Position numbers and translations under genes: made by a program
Notes under the pieces: model-generated
What the model saw: the letters and a program-made list of their open reading frames with translations, nothing else
What the model was told of the DNA's origin: nothing
The model's database searches: none
Origin: Fictibacillus marinisediminis
GTDB lineage: Bacteria > Bacillota > Bacilli > Bacillales > Fictibacillaceae
NCBI RefSeq assembly: GCF_023149135.1
Contig: NZ_JAIWJX010000002.1
Location: 2,852,001-2,916,000 of the forward strand
Length of the DNA: 64,000 bases
Reading direction: 5' to 3'
Shown here: piece by piece, positions 22,593-32,315 of the stretch
How positions within the stretch are numbered: the stretch's first letter is position 1
Layout: each line of letters opens with the position of its first letter

Positions 22593-24260
22593 TTATATTT
22601 TCAGAACTCCGCCAGTATTGGCTGAAGTAACCAGCTTGGAGTAACGGGCGAGATAGCCTTGTTTAATTTTAGGTTCAGGCTGTCTCCAGTCCGTTTTTCT
22701 GCTTTCCAGTTCTTCTGTGCTCAGCATGATGTTGATCGATCTTTGAGTCAAATCAATGAAAATGTGGTCGCCGTTCTCCAGGAACGCGATTGGACCGCCT
22801 TCAGCCGCTTCAGGAGAAATATGACCGATGGAAATTCCTCTGGATGCTCCTGAAAATCTTCCGTCTGTAATTAAAGCGACCTTTGTGCTTAGCCCCATTC
22901 CAGCGATTGCAGAGGTCGGTGAAAGCATCTCAGGCATTCCTGGTCCGCCTTTTGGACCTTCATACCGGATAACCACAACGTGGCCTTCTTTTACTTTTCC
23001 GCTGTTGATGCCTTCTAACGCTTCATCCTGTGATTCAAAGACGATGGCTTCTCCTTCAAAATATTTGATCGATGGATCTACACCGCCCACCTTGATCACA
23101 CAGCCGTCAGGTGCAAGGTTTCCATATAGAATGGAGAGCCCGCCTACAGGACTGTAGGCGTTATCAGGGTATCTGATTACATCGCTGTTTGTAATGGCAG
23201 CATCTTTTATATTTTCATAGAGAGTTTTCCCCGTAATCGTGATCCGGTCTTTATGAACTGCTCCTTCAATGTGGCAGAGCTGTTTCATGATGGCACTGAC
23301 TCCACCGGCATCATGGACATCCTGCATCGTGTAGTCGGATGCGGGACTGATCTTGGATAAATAAGGAACCCTTTCAGCTACTTCATTAATTCGTTTAAGA
23401 TCGTATTCGATCCCCGCCTCATGTGCGATGGCCAGCATATGAAGTACGGTGTTCGTTGATCCTCCCATGGCCATATCCAATGCAAAAGCATCATCTATGG
23501 CTTCTTTTGTAATAATGTCTCTTGGCCGGATATCGCGTTCGACCAGATCCATCAAACAGGAGGCAGCATCTTTATAGAGCTTATCCCGCTCTTTCGAAGT
23601 GGCGACGAGTGTCCCGTTTCCCGGCAATGTAATGCCGAGCATTTCCATAATGGAGTTCATGCTGTTAGCAGTGAACATCCCGGAGCAGGATCCGCAGGTC
23701 GGACAGGCGCTTGATTCAAGCTCAAGCAGTTCTTCCCTCGACATCTTACCGGAAAGATGTGATCCGACTCCTTCGAATACAGAAACGAGCGAAAGTGATT
23801 TTCCAGCGGATGATTTCCCTGCTTCCATTGGGCCGCCTGAAACGAATACGGCAGGTACATTCGTTCTAACTGCTGCCATCAGCATGCCCGGCGTTATCTT
23901 GTCACAGTTTGGAATAAAAAAGACTCCGTCAAACCAGTGAGCATTAATGACTGTTTCCGCTGAATCAGCAATAATTTCCCGGCTCGGAAGCGAATAACGC
24001 ATCCCGATGTGCCCCATGGCAATCCCATCATCGACGCCGATTGTATTAAACTCAAACGGGACACCGCCTGCTTCACGGATGGCTTGCTTAACTTGTTCGC
24101 CTACTTTATTGAGGTGCATATGTCCCGGAATGATATCTACATACGAGTTGCAGACCCCGATAAATGGCTTGTTCATGTCTTCCTCTTTGACACCGGCAGC
24201 ATGCAGCAAGCTGCGATGCGGTGCCCGGTCAATTCCTTTTTTTATCATGTTACTGCGCAT
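22593..24260 (-). CDS. ilvD: Dihydroxy-acid dehydratase
   Basis: An Fe-S enzyme dehydrating dihydroxy acids to 2-oxo acids, shared by valine, leucine and isoleucine synthesis. The ATG at 24260 ([19 protein letters not shown]) has AGGAG at a sensible distance. 555 residues with [28 protein letters not shown] and [14 protein letters not shown]. It follows ilvE by 25 bases. In B. subtilis ilvD is not part of the ilvB operon, so the placement here is a local arrangement. Confidence 0.97.
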   Translation of the reverse strand: MRSNMIKKGIDRAPHRSLLHAAGVKEEDMNKPFIGVCNSYVDIIPGHMHLNKVGEQVKQAIREAGGVPFEFNTIGVDDGIAMGHIGMRYSLPSREIIADSAETVINAHWFDGVFFIPNCDKITPGMLMAAVRTNVPAVFVSGGPMEAGKSSAGKSLSLVSVFEGVGSHLSGKMSREELLELESSACPTCGSCSGMFTANSMNSIMEMLGITLPGNGTLVATSKERDKLYKDAASCLMDLVERDIRPRDIITKEAIDDAFALDMAMGGSTNTVLHMLAIAHEAGIEYDLKRINEVAERVPYLSKISPASDYTMQDVHDAGGVSAIMKQLCHIEGAVHKDRITITGKTLYENIKDAAITNSDVIRYPDNAYSPVGGLSILYGNLAPDGCVIKVGGVDPSIKYFEGEAIVFESQDEALEGINSGKVKEGHVVVIRYEGPKGGPGMPEMLSPTSAIAGMGLSTKVALITDGRFSGASRGISIGHISPEAAEGGPIAFLENGDHIFIDLTQRSINIMLSTEELESRKTDWRQPEPKIKQGYLARYSKLVTSANTGGVLKI

Positions 24261-24285
24261 AGACCACAACTCCTGTTACGTATGA

Positions 24286-25191
24286 TTAGCCCGCTTGTAC
24301 GGTAGTGGAAGCCGGATAGACTTTGACTCCCTCTTCGACAACTCTTTGCCTGAACGCTTGCAGCAAAATATTCGTGTGTTTTCCTGGAACACCTTCACCG
24401 ATTACCCTGCCGTCCACTTTGATAACAGCAATGACTTCAGCAGCCGTCCCTGTAAGAAACACTTCATCAGCCACATACACATCATGTCTTGTAAATGGCT
24501 CTTCGCTAACGTTGTAGCCAAGTTCTGCAGCGATCTCAACGATAGCGTTCCTCGTAATTCCCTCAAGCGCTCCCAGGTAACCCGGTGGTGTTTTGATACT
24601 ATTTCCTTTAACAATAAATACGTTATCTGCAGAACCTTCGGCTACATAGCCTTGGTCGTTCAACATAAGCGCTTCGCTGACACCAGCCAGATTGGCTTCA
24701 ATTTTGACGAGTATGTTGTTTAAGTAATTCAATGATTTTACTTTTGGACTCAAGACATCTGCGCGGTTCCTGCGGCTCGCTACTGTCACAATTTCGATTC
24801 CAGTCTCATAAAGTTTTTTAGGGAAGAGAGCCAGCTGTTCTGCAATGATGATAACCCCCGGTTTTTCACAGGTAAATGGATCCAGGCCAAGATTCCCTCT
24901 TCCACGGGATATGACTAAACGAATGTAGGCATCACGATATTGGTTTTTTTGGAGCGTCTCGACGATAATTTTTGTCAGCTCCTCTTTTGTGTGCGGAATG
25001 GTTAACATGATGGATTGAGCTGATTCAAACAGACGCTGTAGATGTTCATCAAGCCGATAAACATTTCCATTGTAGACTCGAATGCCTTCAAACACCCCAT
25101 CTCCGTACAAAAATCCGTGATCATAAACAGAGATTTTGGCATCTTCTTTCAAGACAAATTCACCGTCTACATAAACCCATTGTTCTAACAT
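24286..25191 (-). CDS. ilvE: Branched-chain amino acid aminotransferase (class IV)
   Basis: A PLP enzyme for the final transamination to valine, leucine and isoleucine. 301 residues, fold type IV: DHGFLYGDGVFEGIRVYNG, the PLP lysine in SPKVKSLNYLNN, ALMLNDQGYVAEGSADNVF and a LTGTAAEV phosphate cup. The length and E-G-S-A-D-N motif fit BCAT; a D-amino-acid transaminase is less likely given the ilvD-ilvB neighbours. It is the first gene of the cluster, with promoter and two CcpA-like sites upstream. Confidence 0.94.
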   Translation of the reverse strand: MLEQWVYVDGEFVLKEDAKISVYDHGFLYGDGVFEGIRVYNGNVYRLDEHLQRLFESAQSIMLTIPHTKEELTKIIVETLQKNQYRDAYIRLVISRGRGNLGLDPFTCEKPGVIIIAEQLALFPKKLYETGIEIVTVASRRNRADVLSPKVKSLNYLNNILVKIEANLAGVSEALMLNDQGYVAEGSADNVFIVKGNSIKTPPGYLGALEGITRNAIVEIAAELGYNVSEEPFTRHDVYVADEVFLTGTAAEVIAVIKVDGRVIGEGVPGKHTNILLQAFRQRVVEEGVKVYPASTTVQAG

Positions 25192-25257
25192 CGTGATCCT
25201 CCTTTTCTCCTTCGTAAATTGTTCGAATATTTAAATATAATCTGATAATTGCTGATT

Positions 25258-25286
25258 ATGTTACGCCCCTTTTTGTTCTAGGTCAA
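25258..25286 (-). promoter_or_regulatory. Sigma-A promoter of ilvE
   Basis: TTGACC (25286-25281), a 17-base spacer and TAACAT (25263-25258), about 65 bases ahead of the ilvE start. It is the only convincing promoter seen for ilvE-ilvD. Confidence 0.7.
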
Positions 25287-25308
25287 CCACCTTTTTTGAA
25301 AAAAATTA

Positions 25309-25323
25309 ATTTTTCAGTTTATT
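25309..25323. promoter_or_regulatory. Possible CodY box upstream of ilvE
   Basis: ATTTTTCAGTTTATT matches 11 of 15 positions of the CodY motif AATTTTCWGAAAATT, just upstream of the -35. Four mismatches make it marginal; CodY control of ilv-leu genes is known in B. subtilis. Confidence 0.3.
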
Positions 25324-25332
25324 CAGTTTTAT

Positions 25333-25346
25333 TGTATCCGCTTACA
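25333..25346. promoter_or_regulatory. Candidate CcpA (cre) site 1 upstream of ilvE
   Basis: TGTATCCGCTTACA, a near-palindrome with TGTA/TACA ends, centred about 90 bases upstream of the expected transcription start. In B. subtilis CcpA activates ilv-leu from an upstream site. Confidence 0.5.
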
Positions 25347-25397
25347 TCCTTTGCGCCAAAGAGAAAAGAAAACGAAACATGTCCATTGTAAACATTT

Positions 25398-25412
25398 TTG
25401 AAGCGCTTACAA
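25398..25412. promoter_or_regulatory. Candidate CcpA (cre) site 2 upstream of ilvE
   Basis: TTGAAGCGCTTACAA has the symmetric AGCGCT core of a cre site and reads TTGTAAGCGCTTCAA on the other strand. It lies about 65 bases beyond site 1. The rest of 25192-25450 is AT-rich with no gene. Confidence 0.55.
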
Positions 25413-25450
25413 AAATAGTCTAAGCACTCTTTAGGTAAGCAAAAGTAAAC

Positions 25451-25503
25451 AAAAAAAAGACACCTCTTTCAGTACATTTAATCGATGTACTGAAAAAGGT
25501 GTC
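25451..25503 (-). terminator. Terminator downstream of tRNA-Arg
   Basis: A long stem (GACACCT 25459-25465 with AGGTGTC 25497-25503, inner CAGTACAT/ATGTACTG) followed by T8 on the minus strand. Confidence 0.85.
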
Positions 25504-25521
25504 TATAGTATGTAAGTTATA

Positions 25522-25598
25522 TGGCGTCCCAGGAGAGATTCGAACTCCCGACCGTACGCTTAGAAGGCGTATGCTCTATCCGGCTGAGCTACTGGGAC
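25522..25598 (-). tRNA. tRNA-Arg (anticodon TCT)
   Basis: A 77-nt cloverleaf on the minus strand, 5' GTCCCAG pairing with the 3' CTGGGAC. Anticodon loop CTTCTAA on a TACGC/GCGTA stem gives TCT; T-arm GTTCGAATC; 3' CCA is encoded (25524-25522). Confidence 0.96.
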
Positions 25599-25776
25599 AT
25601 ATGTATTTTAGAGCCCTTTCCGCTTAGCAATGCAACTTCATGCGATTGCAGAGCGCTGCGGGCACACAGTTTTGTTTTCCTCGGGGAAAACATTATGATC
25701 AATCAATTCTCTTTGACTTTTCCAGTATAAAAAAGTCTTGCCTGTTTGTTTCCATTGCGACGTGAGAAATAGCAAA

Positions 25777-25850
25777 TGGAGCGGGTGATGAGAATCGAAC
25801 TCACGACCAGAGCTTGGAAGGCTCTTGTTTTACCACTAAACTACACCCGC
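25777..25850 (-). tRNA. tRNA-Gly (anticodon TCC)
   Basis: A 74-nt cloverleaf on the minus strand, GCGGGTG pairing with CACCCGC. Anticodon loop CTTCCAA on an AGAGC/GCTCT stem gives TCC; T-arm GTTCGATTC; 3' CCA encoded (25779-25777). It lies 178 bases upstream of tRNA-Arg on the same strand. Confidence 0.96.
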
Positions 25851-25926
25851 AAGTAGGTAACTTAGGTCACTAACATCAGCGACATAACTAAATATACTAT
25901 ATCCCATTTAGTATGTCAACAGATTT

Positions 25927-25944
25927 GGGGAGAAAAATCTCCCC
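25927..25944 (-). terminator. Hairpin after ysnB, possible terminator
   Basis: GGGGAGA (25927-25933) with TCTCCCC (25938-25944), four-base loop, beginning five bases past the ysnB stop. The T-run is poor, so termination is uncertain. Confidence 0.5.
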
Positions 25945-25948
25945 ATTG

Positions 25949-26464
25949 TTAAATGAGCTGAAATTCACTTCTCAGGTCTTCTACTTCTTTTCCTTCAAGA
26001 TCCAAAAAGGATACGTTCACCGTACTGCCTTCAACCTGACAGATCGCGTAGGTTTTTTCAAAACGTTCTCTTGGCATTCTGATGCTGCCTGGATTGATAT
26101 AGATATGGCCGTTCTTCTCAAAGCTGTGCGCTGTGTGAGAGTGTCCGTAACAAATAACCTTAGCTCCTGTTTCTTCTCCTCGATAGGTTAGTGATACGAG
26201 TGACATTTTCACATTATACAGGTGGCCATGCGTGACATAAAAGCAAGTGTCCCCAATCAGCTCTATAGCTTCTGTAGGAAGGTCAGGCGCAGCATAATCC
26301 ATATTGCCCTGCACCGTGATAAAATCCTTTAATTCGCGGGAATCAGCAGTAAGCTCGGAATCTCCGCAATGAATCATTGCTTCTACTTCACCTCGGTGAC
26401 GGTCTTTGATCATTTCCAGTTCCTTTTTATATCCGTGGCTGTCACTGACGATTAAAACTTTCAC
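25949..26464 (-). CDS. ysnB: Calcineurin-like metallophosphoesterase (YfcE/MJ0936 family)
   Basis: 171 residues with the metallophosphoesterase motifs in order: MKVLIVSDSHG, IHCGDSE, VQGNMD, VTHGHLYN and CYGHSHTA. These coordinate two metal ions. The physiological substrate is unknown; relatives cleave phosphodiesters in vitro. It ends the rph-rdgB-ysnB unit, 14 bases after rdgB, as in B. subtilis. Confidence 0.9.
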   Translation of the reverse strand: MKVLIVSDSHGYKKELEMIKDRHRGEVEAMIHCGDSELTADSRELKDFITVQGNMDYAAPDLPTEAIELIGDTCFYVTHGHLYNVKMSLVSLTYRGEETGAKVICYGHSHTAHSFEKNGHIYINPGSIRMPRERFEKTYAICQVEGSTVNVSFLDLEGKEVEDLRSEFQLI

Positions 26465-26478
26465 AGTTGGCTAACCTC

Positions 26479-27075
26479 CTAAAACAGCAGATGCATCTGA
26501 TCCTTAAGCTTCGCCATTGCATTTGCACGATGGCTGATTTTGTTTTTCTCTTCTTTTGTGAGCTCTGCCATAGTGGACGAAGTATGCCCGACGACAAAGA
26601 TTGGATCATAGCCGAAGCCGTTGCTTCCCGTCTTTTTATAGCCGATCTCACCTTCACAATACCCTTCAACGATCAGTGTTTCCATACCTGGCCTTGCAAC
26701 GGCGAGCGCGCACACAAATCTTGCACTGCGCTCTTCAGGCGGTACGCTTCGCATCTCGTCAAGCACTTTGTCCATATTTTTATTATCGTCTTTTTCTATT
26801 CCCGCATATCGGGCCGAGAAAACACCCGGCCTGCCGTCTAAAGCGTCTATGACAAGGCCTGAATCATCCGCGATAACAGGAATATTGTAAAGTTCTGATA
26901 TTTCTTCTGCTTTTAATGCTGCGTTTTCAGCAAATGTGGTTCCTGTTTCTTCAACATCCGGAGTGTTCTCCACATCCAGCAAAGAGGTCACTTCCAATCC
27001 CATTTCTGAGAACATAAACGTAAATTCTTTTACTTTACCTTCGTTCTTTGTCGCAATCAGTACTTTTTTCATCAT
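26479..27075 (-). CDS. rdgB: dITP/XTP pyrophosphatase (RdgB/HAM1)
   Basis: Removes non-canonical purine triphosphates (dITP, XTP) from the nucleotide pool. The 198-residue protein begins MMKKVLIATKNEGKVKEF, with ADDSGLVIDALDGRPGVFSARYAG and the C-terminal SHRANAM. GGCAGG lies 5 bases before the ATG at 27075. B. subtilis name ysnA. It sits 11 bases after rph. Confidence 0.95.
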   Translation of the reverse strand: MMKKVLIATKNEGKVKEFTFMFSEMGLEVTSLLDVENTPDVEETGTTFAENAALKAEEISELYNIPVIADDSGLVIDALDGRPGVFSARYAGIEKDDNKNMDKVLDEMRSVPPEERSARFVCALAVARPGMETLIVEGYCEGEIGYKKTGSNGFGYDPIFVVGHTSSTMAELTKEEKNKISHRANAMAKLKDQMHLLF

Positions 27076-27086
27076 CAATACCTGCC

Positions 27087-27827
27087 TTACTTAATTAGTT
27101 TCGCCAGTTCACCGAGCACTTCCTTCTGAATGCCAATCAATTCAGTGACGCCTTTATTCCCTAATTCGAGCAGTGTCTGCAGCTGCTGATAAGAAAAAGT
27201 CGCTTCCTCTCCTGTTCCTTGAAGCTCGACAAATTCTCCGCTGCCGGTCATGACAATATTCATGTCTACTGAAGCAGCCGAATCTTCGGCATAATTCAAA
27301 TCCAGCAGGGCTCCTTCTTTTTCGTCAATCCCTGCAGAAGTAGCAGCAAGAAAATCACTAACCGGCATTTGTTTAATCGCTTTGGTCTCCAAAAGCTTAC
27401 CAAAAGCTAATACCATCGCAACAAACGCCCCTGTAATGGAAGCCGTCCGCGTCCCTCCGTCAGCTTGAATGACATCACAATCAACCCAGATTGTCCGCTC
27501 TCCGATTTTCGAAAGGTCAACGACGGAACGGAGCGCCCTTCCAATCAGCCGCTGGATTTCCATCGTACGGCCCGTTACTTTCCCCTTGCTTGACTCCCGG
27601 ATCGTACGCTGTTCTGTCGCTCGCGGAAGCATCGAATATTCAGCTGTTATCCAGCCTTTACCCTGCCCTCTCATAAACGGAGGAACTCTCTCTTCGATGC
27701 TTGCAGTACAAATCACTTTTGTGTCACCTACTGCTATGAGGACAGCTCCTTCCGGATGTTTTATGTAATCTTTATCCATCATTACGGGCCTTAGTTCGTT
27801 GTTCGCCCTTCCGTCATTCCTCATCAT
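27087..27827 (-). CDS. rph: RNase PH
   Basis: A phosphorolytic 3'-5' exoribonuclease trimming tRNA 3' ends. 246 residues with [33 protein letters not shown] and [20 protein letters not shown], a near-complete family signature. AGGAGGTTT precedes ATG ATG at 27827. It follows gerM with a terminator in between. Confidence 0.96.
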   Translation of the reverse strand: MMRNDGRANNELRPVMMDKDYIKHPEGAVLIAVGDTKVICTASIEERVPPFMRGQGKGWITAEYSMLPRATEQRTIRESSKGKVTGRTMEIQRLIGRALRSVVDLSKIGERTIWVDCDVIQADGGTRTASITGAFVAMVLAFGKLLETKAIKQMPVSDFLAATSAGIDEKEGALLDLNYAEDSAASVDMNIVMTGSGEFVELQGTGEEATFSYQQLQTLLELGNKGVTELIGIQKEVLGELAKLIK

Positions 27828-27887
27828 AAACCTCCTGCATTATCTTGCTCACTTTCATCGCCTGATCTTATTTTTCGTTTTATGCCA

Positions 27888-27921
27888 TAAAAAAAAGAGA
27901 AGGCTTAAGCCGTCTCTTTTA
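27888..27921 (-). terminator. gerM terminator
   Basis: AAAGAGA-CGGCTTAAGCC-TTCTCTTT hairpin followed by a long T-run on the minus strand (27889-27895). Confidence 0.85.
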
Positions 27922-27944
27922 TCCTACCACAAGTTATTCATGGA

Positions 27945-28991
27945 TTAAAATTCGCCGGTGTTTACCATAGCAGGTCTTGAAACTGGAGCTGTGATTGACT
28001 TTCCATCTTCGGACTTCAGTTTTGTTTTTCCGTTAACATGAATGGCTACTTTTTTCACATCATTTAATTCTGTCAAGGATAATACGATCGATTTCAACAC
28101 AGCATCGTCAATCGTATTTTCCGATTTATTATCCAAGATGGCTTTATTGAAATTCAGCGTGGCTACCCGTTTTTAACAACTGGTGTATCGAGTAATTTCA
28201 CATCATTTCTGAATCCGGTTAAAAGTCTGCTTTGTTCTCCTGGCCCCTGTATCAGTTCTTGGACAGCTGCCGTTATTTTATCGCTGTCATTTTTCGCTAC
28301 CCTCCGTGTCACCGGAACATAATATTCTTGAGTACCATTTTCCGCAACAAAATACAGGGTGGCTGTATCGCTGCCGGTCATGTCGACTACATCGCCATTT
28401 TCAATATTAATACCGTCAGCACGGCTTACTCCGTCATTGATCGGTGTATGATTGACAGGCATAACGTCTTGATTCTTGCCGTCTATTTGAATTTTCACAT
28501 TTTTAATTGAATCAAATTGAGTAAGCGTGAAAGTGATCGACTGTAAAAGCTTTTGTTCATCCTGGCCTCGGTAATCCTTGAATTCCTTGGAAAAATTCGC
28601 GGTTGCCGTGCCGTCTTTACCGACGACAACGTCCAGTACTTGCGTATCTGGCGGCAGCACTGCCTGGAATCCGTTTGGCAGGATATTGGATACCGGCCCG
28701 TCTTTTACTAAGTACTCTAATACTTGTTTTGCAGCCGTACCTGATTTTGGCAGGTTCATCATTTGAGGCACGACCAGCCCATTGCTGTCCAATAAAAACA
28801 GTTGGCGTTTCACGGAGTTTTTGGTGGCTTTGGCAGTTGTTTCTTTATCAAGAGACTTGCCTTCCTTCACGTAGTTCACTTTCGGGGGATCTAGCTCATT
28901 TCCTGCTTTTTCTCCCCCAGTCCACACCCCGCCATCAGCATTGACACTGATAGGAGAAGCAGCGGCGCTCCTGCCCTCATTTTTTGTACAT
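27945..28991 (-). pseudogene. gerM: gerM, germination/sporulation lipoprotein, with three -1 frameshifts
   Basis: GerM is a lipoprotein with two GerMN domains needed for sporulation and germination, linked in B. subtilis to SpoIIIAH-SpoIIQ assembly. The best ribosome site (GGGAGGG) points to an ATG at 28991, but the frame hits TGA after four codons; one extra A in the A6 run (28985-28980) would join it to a signal peptide with lipobox LMAGC. A second break lies at the A5/G5 runs (28907-28918). A third lies near 28166-28174, after which the C-terminal GerMN domain continues in another frame to TGEF. Restored length would be about 349 residues (B. subtilis 366). Either a true pseudogene or homopolymer miscalls. 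Confidence 0.85.
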
Positions 28992-29069
28992 ACTTTTCCC
29001 TCCCCAAGTGGTTGTACTACTATGTATACGGGCTGTCCCGCCTTTTAGACCACTCTCGGAAAAAATAAA

Positions 29070-29294
29070 AGGGGCTGTCCAAGAAGTCTGTAAGCTGTTG
29101 ATTTCCGTTCCAGGCTGCTCGCTTTCCGCGGGGCGTGCGGTGAGCCTCTTGGTGCAAGCACCGGCGGGAGTCTCACCTGTCACGCTAGTCCCGCAGGAGT
29201 CTCGCACCTTCCACTTCAATCAACTTTTCATTGAAGATTTTCAAGCCAAAAAGGAGCTGCCTGAAGGTCAATTTTCGACTTTCTGGACAGCCCT
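29070..29294. repeat. Outer inverted repeat framing dispersed repeat copy 2
   Basis: AGGGGCTGTCCA (29070-29081) is matched in inverse by TGGACAGCCCT (29284-29294) with one base difference. Together with the inner palindrome this makes a 225-base MITE-like unit. No transposase or clear target duplication is seen. Confidence 0.6.
29097..29224. repeat. Dispersed imperfect-palindromic repeat, copy 2
   Basis: Same length and ends as the copy at 4102-4229 (GTTGATT 29097-29103; AATCAAC 29218-29224), differing at few positions (for example GGTGCAAGCACC for GGCGCAGGCGCC, preserving the central pairing). It lies between racE and gerM inside a larger inverted repeat. Confidence 0.85.
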
Positions 29295-29301
29295 CCCAAA
29301 A

Positions 29302-29336
29302 ACTAAAAGGACAAAACCACTCAGTGGTTTTGTCCT
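29302..29336 (-). terminator. racE terminator
   Basis: AGGACAAAACCACT/AGTGGTTTTGTCCT stem (29308-29336) that contains the racE stop codon, followed on the minus strand by TTTAGTTTTTG. Confidence 0.85.
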
Positions 29337-30127
29337 AATTTAATAAAATGCACATGCTCTACTTTTTCTTCCATCCAATGATTCGCGATCTCAAGGAAAT
29401 GTCCGTTATCTGATGTAGAAAAGAATTCATGACCTGGAATCCGGTCGCCGGTAAACAAAAGACCACTGTGATCCAGAATGGCTGAAACCTCTCTTGCAGT
29501 TTCAGCACCTGAGCAGATCAGCTTGATCTCTTCTCCCATTACTTTTTGAATGACCGGCCGTAATAACGGATAATGTGTACATCCGAGAATAAGAGTATCG
29601 ATCGGGGTCTCTTTTAACGGCTGAAGAACTTCAAGAACCGTGCTGTACGTATCCTCTCCGGTCAGTTCACCGTTCTCAACGAGCGGGACAAACGGTGGAC
29701 AGGCAAGACTGTGCACAGTAATATCGCCCTTGATCTCTTTTAACGCCGTCTCGTAAGCACCGCTTTTTATTGTTCCGACGGTCCCGATGATTCCGACCTG
29801 CTGATTCCTCGTTACTTTCAGGGCTGTTCTCGCTCCAGGGTGTATGACACCTATAACCGGTATGCTGAGCCTTTTTTTCACTTCATCCAAAATGGCTGCT
29901 GTCGCTGTGTTACATGCGATGACAAGCATCTTTATCTCCTTGCTGAGAAGGTACTCAATCATCTCCAATGTGTATTGTCTTACTTCCTCCATTGGTCTGG
30001 GTCCATACGGACAGCGTGCAGTATCACCCAAATAATAAATTTCTTCCTTAGGCAGCTGCCGGATGATCTCCCTCGCTACCGTTAAACCGCCTACACCTGA
30101 GTCGATCACGCCTATTGGTTTATCCAT
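29321..30127 (-). CDS. racE: Glutamate racemase
   Basis: Supplies D-glutamate for peptidoglycan. The ATG at 30127 ([20 protein letters not shown]) is preferred since AGAGGAGAAC precedes it; the frame extends 18 codons further without a ribosome site. 268 residues with both catalytic cysteines: [11 protein letters not shown] and LGCTHYPLL. Also called murI. It stands alone between the PTS locus and gerM. Confidence 0.96.
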   Translation of the reverse strand: MDKPIGVIDSGVGGLTVAREIIRQLPKEEIYYLGDTARCPYGPRPMEEVRQYTLEMIEYLLSKEIKMLVIACNTATAAILDEVKKRLSIPVIGVIHPGARTALKVTRNQQVGIIGTVGTIKSGAYETALKEIKGDITVHSLACPPFVPLVENGELTGEDTYSTVLEVLQPLKETPIDTLILGCTHYPLLRPVIQKVMGEEIKLICSGAETAREVSAILDHSGLLFTGDRIPGHEFFSTSDNGHFLEIANHWMEEKVEHVHFIKLGQNH

Positions 30128-30251
30128 TTGTTCTCCTCTTCCTTCTTTCGGTGTATCTTCATGTTGTATGCTAAAATCCATACCGCTCTAACCAAAAAAA
30201 TCCTACCAAAGAATAAAATAAAAACGATGTTCTTGTCAACTCAGCCAAAGA

Positions 30252-30306
30252 AGAAAAGCCGACTCCTTTTCGCTGCACTAAGGCAGTGAAAGGGAAATCA
30301 GCTTTA
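30252..30306 (-). terminator. pts operon terminator
   Basis: A long imperfect hairpin on the minus strand: AAAGCTGATTTCCCTTTCAC pairs with the segment GTGCAGCGAAAAGGAGTCGG and GCTTTT, ending in TTTTCTTC. It follows ptsI. Confidence 0.65.
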
Positions 30307-30313
30307 CTTTGAT

Positions 30314-32026
30314 TTAGAAATTTTCGTTAACAAACTTTACAACATCTTCAGCAGTATCCATGTTTAAGATGGTGTCTACATGTTTTTCTGCTTCAGCTTT
30401 GGAAAGTTTGGAAAGCTGGCTTCTCGCAGGAAGGACTGATGTTGCACTCATGGAGAATTCATCAAGTCCAAGACCAAGAAGAATAGGAATCGCAATCGGA
30501 TCGCCGGCCATCTCACCGCACATTCCAACCCATTTTCCTTCTTTATGGGCAGCAGTAATCACCATTCGGATCAACCGAAGGATTGCCGGATTGTATGGCT
30601 GGTAAAGGTAAGAAACCCTTTCGTTCATCCTGTCTGCTGCCATCGTGTACTGAATAAGGTCGTTCGTACCGATGGAAAAGAAATCGACTTCTTTTGCAAA
30701 ACGGTCAGAAAGGACAGCAGTGGAAGGAATCTCTACCATGATTCCGATTTCGATGTTTTCTGAAACGGATACCCCTTCTTTTACAAGTTTTTCTTTTTCT
30801 TCAAGAAGAACTTGCTTAGCCGATCGGAATTCAACCAATGTTGCAATCATCGGAAACATGATTTTCAAGTTTCCGTAAGCACTCGCACGAAGCAAAGCTC
30901 TCAGCTGTGTTCTGAAGATCTCTTGTTGTTCCAGGCAAAGGCGAATCGCTCTAAAGCCAAGGAACGGATTCATTTCCTTTGGAAGATCAAGGTATGGAAG
31001 CTCTTTGTCTCCACCGATGTCAAGCGTTCGGATGACGACAGGTTTTCCTTCCATTTTTTCAAGAACTTCTTTATAGGCCTTAAACTGCTCTTCTTCCGTC
31101 GGTAACTGGTCGCGACCCATGTACAAGAATTCGGTACGGTAGAGACCGACGCCTTCTGCACCGTTTTCAAGAACGCCTTTAACATCCTGTGGTGTACCGA
31201 TATTAGCAGCAAGTTCAGCATGGTGTCCGTCAGCCGTTGTCGTTTGTTCGTTTACTAGTTTCGCCCACTCCGCTTTTTGCGCTTTATATTCCTCTTGCTT
31301 TTTCTTATAGAGATCAAGCTCTTCATTGGATGGATCAACGATGACTTCTCCATCAAGTCCATCAATAATAAGCAGGGTTCCGCTGGAGATTTTTTCGGTT
31401 ACTGTTTTCGTCCCAACAACTGCCGGGATTTCCATGGAACGGGACATGATGGCTGAATGAGAGGTTCTGCCGCCAATATCCGTCGCAAATCCCAGAACAA
31501 ACTTGCGGTTAAGCTGTGCTGTATCGGATGGCGTCAAGTCTTCGGCAATGATCACTACTTCCTCTGAGATTGTTGCGGGAGAAGAGAATTGAACGCCCAG
31601 CAAATGAGCGAGGACGCGCTTGGATACATCACGGATATCCGCCGCACGTTCTTTCATATACTCATTATCCATCTGCTCAAACATGCTGATAAACATTCCT
31701 GAAATCTCATCCATCGCACTCTCAGCGTTGACATTTTCATTCTGAATTTTGGTTTTAACTGCATCAATTAGCTCTGGGTCTTCAAGGACAAGAAGATGGG
31801 CAGCAAAAATCGCTGCCTTATCTTCTCCTAATTCTTTTAATGCATTTTCTTTAATAACCTGAAGTTCGCCTTTCGCCTTTTCTACTGCAGCCGAAAACCG
31901 TTCAACCTCAAGACCGGTATTTTCAACCGTCTTTTTTTCAATGATTAATTCAGGGTTTTCAAGAATAAATGCTTTGGCAATCGCAATGCCAGCTGATGCA
32001 GCAATACCTGAAATCTTTTCAGACAT
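30314..32026 (-). CDS. ptsI: PTS enzyme I (phosphoenolpyruvate-protein phosphotransferase)
   Basis: Transfers phosphate from PEP to HPr, the shared first step of all PTS sugar uptake. 570 residues: helical HPr-binding domain, the phosphohistidine domain with [21 protein letters not shown] (active His near 190), and a C-terminal PEP-binding TIM barrel ([33 protein letters not shown]). Its ATG overlaps the ptsH stop by one base (TAATG). Confidence 0.98.
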   Translation of the reverse strand: MSEKISGIAASAGIAIAKAFILENPELIIEKKTVENTGLEVERFSAAVEKAKGELQVIKENALKELGEDKAAIFAAHLLVLEDPELIDAVKTKIQNENVNAESAMDEISGMFISMFEQMDNEYMKERAADIRDVSKRVLAHLLGVQFSSPATISEEVVIIAEDLTPSDTAQLNRKFVLGFATDIGGRTSHSAIMSRSMEIPAVVGTKTVTEKISSGTLLIIDGLDGEVIVDPSNEELDLYKKKQEEYKAQKAEWAKLVNEQTTTADGHHAELAANIGTPQDVKGVLENGAEGVGLYRTEFLYMGRDQLPTEEEQFKAYKEVLEKMEGKPVVIRTLDIGGDKELPYLDLPKEMNPFLGFRAIRLCLEQQEIFRTQLRALLRASAYGNLKIMFPMIATLVEFRSAKQVLLEEKEKLVKEGVSVSENIEIGIMVEIPSTAVLSDRFAKEVDFFSIGTNDLIQYTMAADRMNERVSYLYQPYNPAILRLIRMVITAAHKEGKWVGMCGEMAGDPIAIPILLGLGLDEFSMSATSVLPARSQLSKLSKAEAEKHVDTILNMDTAEDVVKFVNENF

Positions 32027-32292
32027 TACTCACCAAGTCCTTCCTTTTTCATTACATCTTCAATAGCAGCCAATGCTTCATCAGCATCAGAACCTTCAGC
32101 TTTGATTGTGATTTCAGAACCGCTTTGGATACCAAGGCTCATTACACCCATAATGGATTTAAGGTTTACGTTTTTCCCGTTATAACCAAGTGTAATGTCA
32201 GAGCTGAATTGCCCTGCTTGGTTTACTAATACAGTTGCCGGACGTGCGTGAATTCCTGAGTCACTTGTTACTTTAAAAGTTTTTTCTGCCAT
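32026..32292 (-). CDS. ptsH: HPr phosphocarrier protein
   Basis: Carries phosphate from enzyme I to EIIA domains. 88 residues; GIHARPA places the catalytic His at residue 15, and [11 protein letters not shown] places the regulatory Ser at residue 46, the HPr-kinase site that makes HPr a CcpA co-repressor in Firmicutes. It lies 23 bases after ptsG and overlaps ptsI. Confidence 0.98.
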   Translation of the reverse strand: MAEKTFKVTSDSGIHARPATVLVNQAGQFSSDITLGYNGKNVNLKSIMGVMSLGIQSGSEITIKAEGSDADEALAAIEDVMKKEGLGE

Positions 32293-32315
32293 GATTGAAA
32301 ACTCCTTCGTTATTT

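Noticed and set aside
25521..25730. Plus-strand frame starting MASQERFELPT
   Set aside because: It is the complement of tRNA-Arg, a common false gene.
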